Origin: Mycolicibacterium aromaticivorans JS19b1 = JCM 16368 | Lineage (GTDB): Bacteria; Actinomycetota; Actinomycetes; Mycobacteriales; Mycobacteriaceae | Assembly: GCF_000559085.1 (NCBI RefSeq) | Contig: NZ_JALN02000001.1 | Coordinates: forward strand, 1,488,001-1,552,000 | Length of the DNA: 64,000 nucleotides | Direction: 5' to 3' | Shown here: piece after piece, positions 9,481 to 20,459 of the stretch | Layout: each line of letters begins with the position of its first letter | How positions within the stretch are numbered: the first letter of the stretch is position 1 | Program-made: the position numbers and the translations under genes | The notes under the pieces: generated by a model | Told to the model about the DNA's origin: nothing | Database searches by the model: none | What the model saw: the letters and a program-made list of their open reading frames with translations, nothing else

Positions 9481-11831
9481 TCAGCGGCGAAGCGTTCCCC
9501 ATCGAGCCCTGGCAGGTGCGGGAAACCCATCTGGATCTCGACCAATTGGCACAATCGGAGTCGTTGTTCGCGTTGTCGAACGGACACATCGGCTTTCGCG
9601 GCAATCTCGACGAAGGGGAACCGTTCGGGATCCCGGGGACGTATCTGAACTCCTTCTACGAGACCCGGCCGCTGCCCTACGCCGAATCCGGCTTCGGTTA
9701 CCCCGAGGACGGCCAGACGATCGTCGACGTCACCAACGGCAAGATTCTGCGACTCCTCGTCGACGACGAGCCCCTCGACGTGCGATACGGCGACCTCGAC
9801 GAGCACGTGCGGATCCTCGATCTGCGCGCGGGAACGCTGACTCGCCGCGTGCTCTGGCGATCACCAGCGGGCAAGCAGATCCGAATCGTGTCGACGCGAC
9901 TGGTGTCGCTGGTCCAGCGCTCGGTCGCGGCGATCGAGTATGTGGTCGAGGCGATCGACGAATTCACCCGTGTGACTGTGCAATCCGAACTGGTGGCCAA
10001 CGAGGACCAACCGGAACAGTCCGGCGATCCGCGGGTGTCGGCGGTACTGAAGCATCCGTTGGAGGCAATTCAGCACGAGGTCTCCGAAGAGGGTTCGCTA
10101 CTGGTGCACCGCACCAAAGCGAGCAAGCTGATGATGGCTGCCGCGATGGACCATCTGGTCGAGGTCCCCGGCCGGGTGGAGATCGACGCCATCGCTCACC
10201 AGGACATCGCGCGCACCACCGTCATCTGCGGGCTCCGACCCGGCCAGAAACTACGGATCGTCAAATTCTTGGCCTACGGCTGGTCGAGCCTGCGGTCACG
10301 CCCTGCGCTGCGAGACCAGGTGGCCGGCGCGCTCGCCGGGGCGCGCTACACCGGCTGGGAAGGTCTGGTGCAGACGCAGCGGGACTACCTCGACGAGTTC
10401 TGGGACTGCGCCGACGTCGAAGTCGAGGGCGATCCGGACGTGCAGCAGGCAGTACGGTTCGGCCTGTTCCACGTGGTCCAGGCCAGTGTCCGCGCCGAAC
10501 GCCGGGCGATCCCCGGCAAGGGCTTGACCGGGCCGGGCTACGACGGCCACGCATTCTGGGACACAGAGGGTTTCGTGCTGCCCGTGCTGACCTACACCAA
10601 ACCCGAGGCGGCCGCCGACGCGCTGCGCTGGCGTTCCTCGATCCTCGATCTGGCCAAGAAGCGTGCCGAGCAGTTGGACCTGCAGGGTGCGGCGTTCCCG
10701 TGGCGGACGATTCGCGGCGAAGAGTGTTCGGCCTACTGGCCGGCGGGGACCGCGGCGTGGCACGTCAACGCCGACATCGCCATGGCGTTCGAACGCTATC
10801 GGACGGTCACCGGCGACCACTCACTGGAAAGCGATTGCGGACTGGCGGTTCTCGTCGAGACCGCCCGGCTCTGGATGTCGCTGGGACACCACGACCGCGA
10901 CGGCGTCTGGCACCTCGACGGGGTCACCGGACCCGATGAGTACACCGCGGTGGTGCGCGACAACGTGTTCACCAATCTCATGGCCGCACACAACCTTCGG
11001 ACGGCCGCCGACGCCTGCAACCGCAATGCCGAAACGGCCTACGAGATGGGCGTCAGCACCGAGGAGACGGCAGCATGGCGCAATGCCGCCGACAGCGCCC
11101 ATATCCCATACGACGACCAGCTCGGCGTACACCAGCAATGCGAAGGTTTCACCCGGCTGCGGGAGTGGGACTTCACCGACGACACCGTCTACCCGCTGCT
11201 GCTGCACCAACCCTACGTCCGGCTGTACCCATCCCAGGTGATCAAGCAGGCCGACCTGGTGCTGGCGATGCAGTGGCAGAGTCATGCGTTCACCGACGAG
11301 CAGAAGGCCCGCAACGTCGACTACTACGAGCGCCGCACGGTGCGCGACTCGTCACTGTCGGCCTGTACCCAGGCCGTCATGTGCGCCGACGTCGGGCATC
11401 TGGAGCTGGCCCACGACTACACCCAGGAAGCGGCGCTGATCGATCTCCGGGATCTGCACCACAACACCCGCGACGGTCTCCACATGGCGTCGCTTGCCGG
11501 AACCTGGACCGCACTGGTCGCCGGCTTCGGTGGCCTTCGCGACGACGAACACATCCTGTCGCTGGATCCTGCTCTGCCCGAAGAGATCACCCGGCTGAAA
11601 TTCGGGCTGCACTGGCGCAAGTACCGGCTCACCGCCGATGTCAGCCACGAGGAGGTCACCTACACGCTGCGCGACGGGCCCGACGGGCAGCTCATGATCC
11701 GGCACGCCGGCGACGAGCTGACCTTGACCACCCGCAACACCACAACGGTGCCGCTGCGGCCTCGCAAAGCCCTGCTCCCCACTCCTGAGCAGCCGCCGGG
11801 ACGTGCGCCGCGCAGGCACATCACGCAGTGA
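9477..11831 (+). CDS. Glycoside hydrolase family 65 disaccharide phosphorylase
   Basis: This 784-residue protein has the GH65 architecture: an N-terminal beta-sandwich ([12 protein letters not shown] near residue 35), an (alpha/alpha)6 barrel and a C-terminal sheet. The proposed general acid is Glu488 in GVTGPDEYT, the position equivalent to the acid of maltose phosphorylase. Other family blocks are [10 protein letters not shown] and [17 protein letters not shown]65 enzymes phosphorolyse alpha-glucosides such as trehalose, maltose or kojibiose with inversion to beta-glucose 1-phosphate. The coupled beta-phosphoglucomutase supports phosphorolysis rather than hydrolysis. The sugar substrate cannot be decided. 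It corresponds to Rv3401. No transporter gene is adjacent, so an intracellular substrate such as trehalose is an inference. Confidence 0.9.
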   Translation: MISGEAFPIEPWQVRETHLDLDQLAQSESLFALSNGHIGFRGNLDEGEPFGIPGTYLNSFYETRPLPYAESGFGYPEDGQTIVDVTNGKILRLLVDDEPLDVRYGDLDEHVRILDLRAGTLTRRVLWRSPAGKQIRIVSTRLVSLVQRSVAAIEYVVEAIDEFTRVTVQSELVANEDQPEQSGDPRVSAVLKHPLEAIQHEVSEEGSLLVHRTKASKLMMAAAMDHLVEVPGRVEIDAIAHQDIARTTVICGLRPGQKLRIVKFLAYGWSSLRSRPALRDQVAGALAGARYTGWEGLVQTQRDYLDEFWDCADVEVEGDPDVQQAVRFGLFHVVQASVRAERRAIPGKGLTGPGYDGHAFWDTEGFVLPVLTYTKPEAAADALRWRSSILDLAKKRAEQLDLQGAAFPWRTIRGEECSAYWPAGTAAWHVNADIAMAFERYRTVTGDHSLESDCGLAVLVETARLWMSLGHHDRDGVWHLDGVTGPDEYTAVVRDNVFTNLMAAHNLRTAADACNRNAETAYEMGVSTEETAAWRNAADSAHIPYDDQLGVHQQCEGFTRLREWDFTDDTVYPLLLHQPYVRLYPSQVIKQADLVLAMQWQSHAFTDEQKARNVDYYERRTVRDSSLSACTQAVMCADVGHLELAHDYTQEAALIDLRDLHHNTRDGLHMASLAGTWTALVAGFGGLRDDEHILSLDPALPEEITRLKFGLHWRKYRLTADVSHEEVTYTLRDGPDGQLMIRHAGDELTLTTRNTTTVPLRPRKALLPTPEQPPGRAPRRHITQ

Positions 11832-11835
11832 GCCG

Positions 11836-13572
11836 CTAGGCCCCGGTGTTGATCGGCTCGATCGGCAGGTTGCGCAGACCGCCGGGCGCGTGGATCGGCA
11901 CCACCGGATTCTTGGGCGCGATCGGCGCGAGGCGCCGGTAAGGCTGCCCCTGCGCGGGACGCAGATCCTCTTCACCCTTGTTGGGCCACAATGACGTTGC
12001 CCGCTCGGCCTGGGCGGTGATGGACAGCGACGGATTGACACCGAGGTTGGCCGACACCGATGCGCCGTCCATGACGTGCAGCGTCGGGTAGTTGTACACC
12101 CGCTGGTAGGGGTCGATGACGCCGTTCTCGGGGCTCTCGCTGATTGCCGCACCGCCGAGGAAGTGTGCAGTCAGCGGAATGTTGAACAATTCGCCCCAGG
12201 TGCCGCCGGCCACTCCGTCGATCTTCTCCGCGACACGGCGAGTCACTTTGTTGCCCACCGGAATCCAGGTCGGGTTGGGTTCGCCGTGACCCTGCTTGCT
12301 GGTCATCCGCCGTCTGCCGAACGCACCGCGCTTGGTGTAGGTGGTGATCGAATTGTCCAAGTGCTGCATGACCAACGAGATCATGGTGCGCTCACTCCAG
12401 CGGCGCGGGCTGAGCATCCGGATCATGCCCTTCGGGTCCTCGCCGGCGTTCTCGAGCAACTGCTTCCAGCGCGGCACGTCGCTGCCCTCGGGTCCCGGCC
12501 CGTCGGTCATCAGGGTCTGCAGCAGGCCCATCGCGTTCGAGCCCTTGCCGTACCGGCACGGCTCGACGTGGGTGTCGGGGCTGGGATGGATCGAGGACGT
12601 GATCGCCACCCCGTGAGTGAGGTCGAGATCGGGCCGGGCCTCCAAACGTCCTGCGCCGACGATTGATTCAGAGTTGGTCCGGGTCAGCACCCCGAGCTTG
12701 TCCGACAGTTTGGGCAGCGTGCCGGTGTCGCGCATCTTGAACAGCAGCTTCTGGGTGCCCCAGGTGCCTGCCGCCAGGATGACCTGGTTGGCGGTGAACG
12801 TGCGGCGGTCCTTGCGGGCCACCCGTCCGGTGCGCACGGTCTTGATCTCCCAGACACCGTCGGGCCGCTGAGCGAATCCGGTGACGGTGGTCATCGGGAA
12901 GACCTGGGCGCCAGCCTTTTCCGCCAAGCCGAGGTAATTCTTGACCAAAGTGTTCTTGGCGCCGTGGCGGCAGCCCGTCATGCATTCGCCGCATTCGATA
13001 CACCCGGTGCGCGCCGGCCCGACACCACCGAAGTACGGGTCGGGCACGGTCTTGCCGGGGGTCTTCTCGCCGTCGACCCCGAAGAACACGCCGACCGGGG
13101 TGGGCGTGAAGGTGTCGCCGACCCCCATCTCGTCGGCCACTTCCTTCATGATGCGGTCGGCGTCGGTGAAGGTCGGGTTCTTGACGACGCCCAGCATCCG
13201 CTGCGCCTGGTCGTAGTGCGGCATCAGCTCGGCGCGCCAGTCGGTGATGTTCTTCCACTGCGGGTCGTTGAAGAACGGGTCCGGCGGCACGTACAGGGTG
13301 TTGGCGTAGTTCAGCGATCCGCCGCCGACGCCGGCGCCGGCCAGGATCATCACGTTGCGCAACAGGTGGATGCGCTGGATGCCGTAGCAGCCCAGCCGCG
13401 GCGCCCACAGAAATTCCCGCAGTCGCCACGAGGTCTTGGCGAACTCATGGTCGGCGTAGCGGCGGCCCGCTTCCAGAACGCCGACCTTGTAGCCCTTCTC
13501 GGTGAGGCGCAGCGCGCTGACGCTGCCGCCAAAACCCGAGCCGATGATGAGGATGTCGAAATCCGGCGCCAT
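11836..13572 (-). CDS. choD: ChoD-type GMC oxidoreductase (cholesterol oxidase family)
   Basis: This 578-residue FAD enzyme starts MAPDFDILIIGSGFGG, with the Rossmann GxGxxG at residues 11-16, and carries GAGVGGGSLNYANT and SADLGVNPSL-like blocks of the GMC/cholesterol oxidase family. A cysteine-rich segment (CIECGECMTGC) sits in the middle. It matches the length and position of M. tuberculosis ChoD (Rv3409c, 578 residues). The ATG at 13572 is chosen over an upstream start because it places the FAD motif at the usual distance. Whether it truly oxidises cholesterol is uncertain for this family member. It converges on the GH65 gene with only 4 bp between them. Confidence 0.9.
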   Translation of the reverse strand: MAPDFDILIIGSGFGGSVSALRLTEKGYKVGVLEAGRRYADHEFAKTSWRLREFLWAPRLGCYGIQRIHLLRNVMILAGAGVGGGSLNYANTLYVPPDPFFNDPQWKNITDWRAELMPHYDQAQRMLGVVKNPTFTDADRIMKEVADEMGVGDTFTPTPVGVFFGVDGEKTPGKTVPDPYFGGVGPARTGCIECGECMTGCRHGAKNTLVKNYLGLAEKAGAQVFPMTTVTGFAQRPDGVWEIKTVRTGRVARKDRRTFTANQVILAAGTWGTQKLLFKMRDTGTLPKLSDKLGVLTRTNSESIVGAGRLEARPDLDLTHGVAITSSIHPSPDTHVEPCRYGKGSNAMGLLQTLMTDGPGPEGSDVPRWKQLLENAGEDPKGMIRMLSPRRWSERTMISLVMQHLDNSITTYTKRGAFGRRRMTSKQGHGEPNPTWIPVGNKVTRRVAEKIDGVAGGTWGELFNIPLTAHFLGGAAISESPENGVIDPYQRVYNYPTLHVMDGASVSANLGVNPSLSITAQAERATSLWPNKGEEDLRPAQGQPYRRLAPIAPKNPVVPIHAPGGLRNLPIEPINTGA

Positions 13573-13697
13573 ACGAACCAGTATGAACTTACCGGCGGGT
13601 AACAAGCTAGCGAGGTGCGCCTAAATCTTCGACCGTCACCCTCGCGTCACGTTCGGCGCCGAACGCGTCACTGGTGTGACGCTCGGCGCGAGGACGC

Positions 13698-14825
13698 TCA
13701 GCGGCCGACGGTGAGTCCGACCTTCTGGAACTCCTTGAGGTCGCAATACCCGGCCTTGGCCATCGACCGGCGCAGGCCGCCGACCAGGTTGAGCGAGCCG
13801 AACGGGTCATCGGAAGGCCCGTTGAGCACCCGGTCCAGCGACGGCCGCTCCCCCGCGGCGATCTGCAGCAGGGCGCCGCGCGGCAGCGACGGGTGCGCCG
13901 CGGCCACCGGCCAGAACCAGCCATCGCCCAGGGCCTCGGCGGATTCGGCCAGCGGAGTGCCGAGCACGACGGCATCGGCGCCGCAGGCGATCGCCTTGGC
14001 GAGGTCACCGGAGGTGTGAATGTCGCCGTCGGCCAGCACGTGGACGTAACGCCCACCGGTCTCGTCGAGGTACTCCCGCCGAGCCGCGGCCGCATCGGCG
14101 ATGGCCGTCGCCATCGGCACGCTGATGCCCAGCACCTCGTCGCTGGTGGTCACCCCGAACGTCGAGCCGTAGCCCACGATCACGCCGGCGGCGCCAGTAC
14201 GCATCAGATGCAGCGCCGTGCGGTGATCCAGCACGCCGCCGGCCACCACGGGGATGTCCAGCTCGGAGATGAACGTCTTCAAATTAAGTGGCTCACCATC
14301 GGACGCCACCCGCTCGGCGGAAATGATCGTGCCCTGGATGACCAGGAGGTCGATGCCGGCCTGCACCAGTGCGGGCGTCAGCGCCTGCGCGTTCTGCGGG
14401 CTCACCCGGACCGCGGTGGTGACGCCGGCGTCGCGGATTCGGGACACCGCCGCACCGAGGAGCTCGGGGTCGAGCGGCGCGGCGTGCAACTGTTGGAGCA
14501 GGCGGATCGCCGCGGACGGCTCGGGCTCCTTGTCGGCAGCCTCGATCACCTCCCTGATCTTGGCCTCGACGTCGGCGTGGCGGCCGATCAGTCCTTCACC
14601 GTTGAGCACACCCAGGCCGCCGAGGCGGCCGAGTTCGATGGCGAATTCCACCGACACCAACGCGTCGGTGGGATGAGCCACGACGGGGATCTCGAATCGG
14701 TAGGCATCGAGCTGCCACGCCGTGGAGACGTCCTTCGACGACCGCGTCCGCCGGGACGGAACGATGTTGATCTCGTCGAGTTCGTACGTGCGGCGGGCAG
14801 TTCTGCCCATGCCGATTTCAACCAT
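13698..14825 (-). CDS. guaB3: GuaB3, IMP dehydrogenase-family oxidoreductase
   Basis: This is the 375-residue GuaB3 type, an IMPDH/GMPR-family TIM barrel without CBS domains (Rv3410c type). It starts MVEIGMGRTARRTYEL and contains VVAHPTDALVS, GGLGVLNGEGLIG, VVAGGVLDHRTALHL and GAAGVIVGYGS. The catalytic cysteine of true IMPDH (GSICTT) is not found at the equivalent place, so activity on IMP is doubtful. The start at 14825 gives the exact family length. It follows guaB2 by 19 bp and is probably cotranscribed with it. Confidence 0.93.
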   Translation of the reverse strand: MVEIGMGRTARRTYELDEINIVPSRRTRSSKDVSTAWQLDAYRFEIPVVAHPTDALVSVEFAIELGRLGGLGVLNGEGLIGRHADVEAKIREVIEAADKEPEPSAAIRLLQQLHAAPLDPELLGAAVSRIRDAGVTTAVRVSPQNAQALTPALVQAGIDLLVIQGTIISAERVASDGEPLNLKTFISELDIPVVAGGVLDHRTALHLMRTGAAGVIVGYGSTFGVTTSDEVLGISVPMATAIADAAAARREYLDETGGRYVHVLADGDIHTSGDLAKAIACGADAVVLGTPLAESAEALGDGWFWPVAAAHPSLPRGALLQIAAGERPSLDRVLNGPSDDPFGSLNLVGGLRRSMAKAGYCDLKEFQKVGLTVGR

Positions 14826-14844
14826 GTCGCGCACAGCTTGACCC

Positions 14845-16473
<1,629 letters not shown>

Positions 16474-16533
16474 CTATCGGCTCACGGTCACGTTCCCTGG
16501 CGCGATACCCGCCGCGTTACGTAGTGTGGAGCC

Positions 16534-16938
16534 GTGCGCGACCACCTCCCACCAGGCCTGCCACCAGATCCGTTCGCCGACGACCCCGCCGACCCGTCGG
16601 CCGCGTTGGATGCGCTGGAACCGGGTCAACCCCTGGATCCCCAGGAGCGCGCCGCGGTCGAGGCCGATCTGGCAGATCTGGCTGTGTACGAGGCCCTGCT
16701 GGCGCACCGCGGCATCCGCGGCCTGGTTGTCTGCTGTGACGAATGCCAGCAAGACCACTACCACGACTGGGATATGTTGCGCGCCAACCTACTTCAGTTG
16801 TTGGTCGACGGGACGGTCCGCCCGCACGAGCCCGCGTACGATCCCGAGCCGGACGCCTACGTCACGTGGGATTACTGCCGCGGATATGCCGACGCCTCAC
16901 TCAACGAAGCCACCTCGGACTACGACGGCTTCCGCTGA
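16534..16938 (+). CDS. DUF5319 family protein
   Basis: This 134-residue acidic protein of unknown function is conserved in mycobacteria next to guaB2 and sigD (Rv3412 position). It starts [18 protein letters not shown] and contains a possible metal-binding cluster [14 protein letters not shown] (about residues 68-81), with a further cysteine in [13 protein letters not shown]. No signal peptide or membrane segment is seen. The GTG start at 16534 sits directly behind GGAGCC. Function is unknown. The paired cysteines and histidines suggest zinc or iron binding, which is inference. Confidence 0.85.
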   Translation: MRDHLPPGLPPDPFADDPADPSAALDALEPGQPLDPQERAAVEADLADLAVYEALLAHRGIRGLVVCCDECQQDHYHDWDMLRANLLQLLVDGTVRPHEPAYDPEPDAYVTWDYCRGYADASLNEATSDYDGFR

Positions 16939-16976
16939 GCCCGGCATTCAATTCCGCCGAGCGCGAAACCTCTGAT

Positions 16977-18269
16977 CTACCCGCCGAAGCTGGGCAGCTT
17001 CGGCAATTGCGGTAACGCGGGCGCCTGCGGCATCGGGAACATCATCGTGGTGGTCATCACACCACCCGGCGACTGCATCCGCGGGGTCTGGATCGCCGTC
17101 GACGGAATCGACGCAATGGTCTGAGGCGCCGTCGCCGTGGCGGTCGCGGTAGCCGCCGCTGACGGTGCCACCGGCGCCGAGGACTGTTCGACCACGGCCG
17201 ACGATGTCGCCGCCGCGGCAGGGGATTGCGGGGCCGGCGCGGTGGTTGTCGCCGCGGCCGGCGACTGGGCAGCCGAACTGGGGCTCGAGGTGGTACCGGC
17301 CAGCGTGGTGGTGGTGGTGGTCGTCGTCGTCAACCTGGTCGTGGTCGTGGTCGGCGTCGCGCTCGTCGGCGTCGTGGGCGCCGTCGTGGTCGGCTGTGTC
17401 GTCGTGGTCGGCGCGGCGGTCGTCGTCGAGGGAGCCGTCGTGGTGGTCGACGGATCAGTCTGCCCGACCGACGAGGTCGGAGTGTCCGACGTCGACGGGC
17501 CCAACGTGCCGGTCCCGTCGGGTGTCGTCGAGATCGTGATCGACGGCTGACCCGGAACGGTGGTCGGCGGCACCTCGGGTCCGGTGGTCGGCGTGATCAC
17601 GGCCGGGACGAGCTCAGCGGCAGACGCCGGCACGGTGTAGGTGATGCCGGGCGGCACCGTCGCCTCCGGATCCTTCTGCACGACCTTCGCCGACAGCTGG
17701 TTCCACTGCTCGAGGACCTGCTGCTTCTCCGGCTGGTCGGCCACCGCGCTCACCTGGTTGTTGACCTCCACGAGCTTGGCCTGGGCCTGCTGCCAGTCGC
17801 CCTGGGCGACCAACTGCTGCACTTGCTGGAGCTGCTCCTTGGCCGAAGCCAGAGCCACCTGGTCGTCGCGGACCTGGGTGGGCGCACCGAACAGCCACGA
17901 CCGCAGTCCGTAGAGCGCATCTCCCGGTCCGGCACCGGCCACGACCGCACCGAAACCGCCGAGGGCAAGCACACCGGCGGCTGCCGCGCCGACGATGCTC
18001 AACCCGCGCCGGCTGCGTCCGCTGCTCTGCTTCTCCGCCAGCCCGGCGCGCAGTGCGGTGACGGCGTCACGCTCGGTGATGAGGCCGGTCGCCGGCGGCC
18101 AGCGCATTTCGTCGCGCCATCCACCCAGCAGGTCGGCCAGCTCGGCGTCGGCCCGATCTTGCGGCGCCACCGGATGCCCCGACGCCAAGGCGTCGATGAA
18201 CCGCTCGCTGGCCAGAATGGCGTCCAGCGACGGCTCGTCGTTGCGGGAGGAACGTCCGAAGTCAGGCAT
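16977..18269 (-). CDS. rsdA: Anti-sigma-D factor RsdA
   Basis: This 430-residue membrane anti-sigma factor holds SigD inactive. The N-terminal cytoplasmic segment MPDFGRSSRNDEPSLDAIL is the region known to contact SigD in Rv3413c. One transmembrane helix is visible at about residues 90-112 (GAAAAGVLALGGFGAVVAGA). The extracytoplasmic part has a helical stretch of Gln-rich repeats (KEQLQQVQQLVAQ) and then about 200 residues dominated by Thr, Pro, Ala and Ser, including runs of Thr. The ATG at 18269 overlaps the sigD stop by 8 bp, so the pair is coupled. Such coupling is typical of sigma/anti-sigma gene pairs. SigD would be released by proteolysis of the TM protein. Confidence 0.93.
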   Translation of the reverse strand: MPDFGRSSRNDEPSLDAILASERFIDALASGHPVAPQDRADAELADLLGGWRDEMRWPPATGLITERDAVTALRAGLAEKQSSGRSRRGLSIVGAAAAGVLALGGFGAVVAGAGPGDALYGLRSWLFGAPTQVRDDQVALASAKEQLQQVQQLVAQGDWQQAQAKLVEVNNQVSAVADQPEKQQVLEQWNQLSAKVVQKDPEATVPPGITYTVPASAAELVPAVITPTTGPEVPPTTVPGQPSITISTTPDGTGTLGPSTSDTPTSSVGQTDPSTTTTAPSTTTAAPTTTTQPTTTAPTTPTSATPTTTTTRLTTTTTTTTTLAGTTSSPSSAAQSPAAATTTAPAPQSPAAAATSSAVVEQSSAPVAPSAAATATATATAPQTIASIPSTAIQTPRMQSPGGVMTTTMMFPMPQAPALPQLPKLPSFGG

Positions 18270-18840
18270 AGCCGTTACCTGCCGCGGTGATCTCGTTCTT
18301 GAGCTTCGCCAACGCGCGGTGCTGGGCGACGCGTACCGCCCCGGGTGTGCTGCCGACCGCGTCGGCGGTCTCCTCGGCGGACAACCCGACCACGATGCGC
18401 AGCATGAGGATCTCACGCTGCTTCTCGGGCAGGATCTGCAGCAACTTGGTCATCCGCGCGGCGGAATCCGACTGCATCGCCATCTGCTCGGGCCCTGCGT
18501 CGAGCGAGAACCGCTCCGGCACCACATCGGTGGGATCGGATCGGTTACGGGCCGAAGCGCGATGCGCGTCGGCGACCTTATGGGCAGCGATGCCGTACAC
18601 GAAGGCCAGGAAGGGGCGACCCTGATCCTGGTAGCGCGGCAGCGCCTGGATGGCGGCCAAGCAAACCTCCTGAGCGACGTCGTCGGCGGAGAGACCGACC
18701 CGCTCCGTGGCCCCGAGGCGAGCCCGGACATAACGGACCACGATGGGGCGGATGGTCTCCACAACTTCCCGGAGGGCATCCCGGCTGCCGGCCACTGCCT
18801 CAGCAACGGCGGCGTCGAGACGTTCTCCTGGAATTGTCAT
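18262..18840 (-). CDS. sigD: ECF RNA polymerase sigma factor SigD
   Basis: This 192-residue ECF sigma factor has region 2 (DVAQEVCLAAIQALPRY, PFLAFVYGIAAHKVAD) and region 4 (LPEKQREILMLRIVVGLSAEE, TPGAVRVAQHRALAKLK). It matches Rv3414c in sequence and context. The ATG at 18840 is preferred to a TTG six codons upstream, because the upstream codon overlaps the apparent ribosome binding site GGAGAT. rsdA follows with an 8-bp overlap, and the Rv3415c-like gene precedes it by 87 bp. Confidence 0.95.
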   Translation of the reverse strand: MTIPGERLDAAVAEAVAGSRDALREVVETIRPIVVRYVRARLGATERVGLSADDVAQEVCLAAIQALPRYQDQGRPFLAFVYGIAAHKVADAHRASARNRSDPTDVVPERFSLDAGPEQMAMQSDSAARMTKLLQILPEKQREILMLRIVVGLSAEETADAVGSTPGAVRVAQHRALAKLKNEITAAGNGYA

Positions 18841-18927
18841 CGACGGCGATATCTCCAACGTTACGTACGGGACGCTTCCCGGCAGCCATTCAGCTAGACA
18901 ATATCGGCCCGGCCTGTCGATCGGGCG

Positions 18928-19737
18928 TTAGCCGCGGCTCCATCGGCCACCGCGCCGCGTGATAAGGCCAGCACAGTCGTCTCGGATGGTCGAGACCTGC
19001 TGTGACGTAAGCGATGCACTACCGATATCGATCAGCAGACACGCCAGCGCCCACCGCAGCGGAACCAGACCATGGGTCTCGGTGTCGCTCAACGCCGCAT
19101 CAGCGACCGCACGCGCGGACTCGAGCGCTCCGGCACAACACAGCGCCGCGGCGAGCACCACATCGCTTTTGACCCGATGCCGTAGCAAGGCGGGCGACGC
19201 CTGCTCGGCAATCTCGATCCCGCACCGCGCGTGCGCCACGGCCTCCTCGCCGTATCCACCGGCCATCGCCAGTTCAGCGCGAACCCACTGCAGACGAACA
19301 GCCAGCCGCGGCACCCCGGACCCAGCCGTCAGCTCACCGGCCCGCTCGAGTAGCCGTGCCGCGGCCGCGAGCCGACCCACTCCCAGAGCGTCGGCGGCCA
19401 AACCGACGATCGCGTCGGCACAGGCCTGCACAAACATCGGATGATCCGCGGCGGTCGGCGCCAGCGCCAGCGCGCGGCCGTCCCAGCCAGCCGCCAACCG
19501 GTGCCCCCCGAGCTGGCGCAGCAACGACGCCTCGGTACTCAACGACAGCGATGCGAACGCCCCGGCGGCGTCCCGGCGGCGCAGCTCGGCGAGATCCGCG
19601 CGCGCACTGCTGTAGCGGCCCTGGCCGGCGGCGGCGACCGCCCGCTGCCACAGCTGTTCGGGTGTGTCCCCGGCGGGCAGCGGCCAGCAGTCGGGGTGGT
19701 CGCCGAAAGCGGCGGCGGTCAGCGCGGAGACGTCCAT
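18928..19737 (-). CDS. Conserved hypothetical protein (Rv3415c type), TPR-like
   Basis: This 269-residue protein is rich in alanine and leucine and consists of helical repeats (for example YSSARADLAELRRRDAAGAF and EEAVAHARCGIEIAEQ), resembling a tetratricopeptide-repeat protein. No catalytic motif or signal peptide is visible. The start at 19737 follows GAGG; a GTG four codons upstream is an alternative. It lies upstream of sigD on the same strand, as Rv3415c does in M. tuberculosis, so it may be cotranscribed with sigD-rsdA. Its function is unknown. Confidence 0.8.
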   Translation of the reverse strand: MDVSALTAAAFGDHPDCWPLPAGDTPEQLWQRAVAAAGQGRYSSARADLAELRRRDAAGAFASLSLSTEASLLRQLGGHRLAAGWDGRALALAPTAADHPMFVQACADAIVGLAADALGVGRLAAAARLLERAGELTAGSGVPRLAVRLQWVRAELAMAGGYGEEAVAHARCGIEIAEQASPALLRHRVKSDVVLAAALCCAGALESARAVADAALSDTETHGLVPLRWALACLLIDIGSASLTSQQVSTIRDDCAGLITRRGGRWSRG

Positions 19738-20115
19738 CTGCCTCGGCACGCTATCAACCGCGGACGGAAAAGATCTCAGTTAACAGTTCATGGTCGCTGT
19801 GTTACAGCCGTGTTTACTGCCTATTGAGCACCAGGAATTCAGCTGCCGATGCGGAGGGCGCCGTACTGCGCAAATCACGAAACCATCACGATCGACGTGC
19901 ATCGAATAGCACGCCGCCCGGCGACGGTGGGTCGCAATGATGAACGTGATGTAAATTCTCGAGCTGCGATTATGTGATTGCGCACATGGCATGGCTATTG
20001 ACGCGCTTTGCGACGCGCCCCTAATTTGTGATCACGAGTAGTCACCGGCGACAGTGCTCAGATCGGTTCCACAACTCACGCATATTGAAAGATGTGCGGA
20101 GAGAGGGGTTTTCCA
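19738..20115. other. Promoter region between the Rv3415c-like gene and whiB3
   Basis: This 378-bp interval has no convincing gene and is visibly richer in A and T than its surroundings. It must carry the divergent promoters of the Rv3415c-like gene and whiB3. I cannot assign promoter elements or binding sites with confidence. A purine-rich GAGAGGGG lies upstream of the whiB3 ATG and probably serves ribosome binding. Confidence 0.5.
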
Positions 20116-20406
20116 ATGCCACAGCCGCAGCAGCTACCTGGCCCGAACGCAGACATCTGGGATTGGCAGATGCAGGGCGTCTGCCGAGGTGTCGATTCGT
20201 CGATGTTCTTCCACCCCGACGGGGAACGTGGCCGCGCCCGCGCCCAGCGTGAGATGCGCGCCAAGGAAATGTGCCGGAGTTGCCCGGTGATTGCCCAATG
20301 CCGTTCACATGCGCTGGCTGTCGCCGAGCCGTACGGCATCTGGGGAGGATTGAGCGAAGCGGAACGCGAGTTGTTGCTCAAGCGCGGAATTCGCCGGACC
20401 GCCTGA
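20116..20406 (+). CDS. whiB3: WhiB3, redox-sensing iron-sulfur transcription factor
   Basis: This 96-residue WhiB-family protein binds a [4Fe-4S] cluster through Cys23, Cys53, Cys56 and Cys62 (motif CRSCPVIAQC). The GIWGG turn is at residues 74-78, followed by the basic tail KRGIRRTA. The beginning MPQPQQLPGPNADIW identifies it as WhiB3 (Rv3416), which regulates lipid and redox metabolism. From memory, the M. tuberculosis protein is about six residues longer just before the final basic tail. The ATG at 20116 gives the normal N-terminus. The gene is followed at once by a hairpin terminator. Confidence 0.95.
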   Translation: MPQPQQLPGPNADIWDWQMQGVCRGVDSSMFFHPDGERGRARAQREMRAKEMCRSCPVIAQCRSHALAVAEPYGIWGGLSEAERELLLKRGIRRTA

Positions 20407-20423
20407 TTTCCAGCAAACATGTG

Positions 20424-20459
20424 AAGAGGCCCATCCCCATCCGGGGTGGGCCTCTTTCT
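20424..20459 (+). terminator. Hairpin terminator between whiB3 and the NmrA-like gene
   Basis: The arms AAGAGGCCCA (20424-20433) and TGGGCCTCTT (20447-20456), extended inward by CCCC/GGGG around a 4-nt loop, form a stem of about 14 bp with one bulge. A short T-rich tail (TTTCTC) follows. It lies 18 bp after the whiB3 stop and just before the convergent NmrA-like stop, so it can act on both strands. Confidence 0.85.

Noticed and set aside
8819-10939. 706-codon open frame on the plus strand
   Set aside because: It is an Arg/Ser/Pro-rich shifted reading of the pgmB-GH65 pair, both of which have clear motifs in the other frame.
17300-17480. Short tandem-like repeats as a possible CRISPR or VNTR
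   Set aside because: They are irregular Thr codon runs in rsdA with no conserved repeat-spacer structure.
17137-17550. Val-rich plus-strand frame resembling a membrane protein
   Set aside because: It is the antisense of the Thr-rich codons of rsdA; the apparent hydrophobicity comes from complementing ACC and ACG codons.
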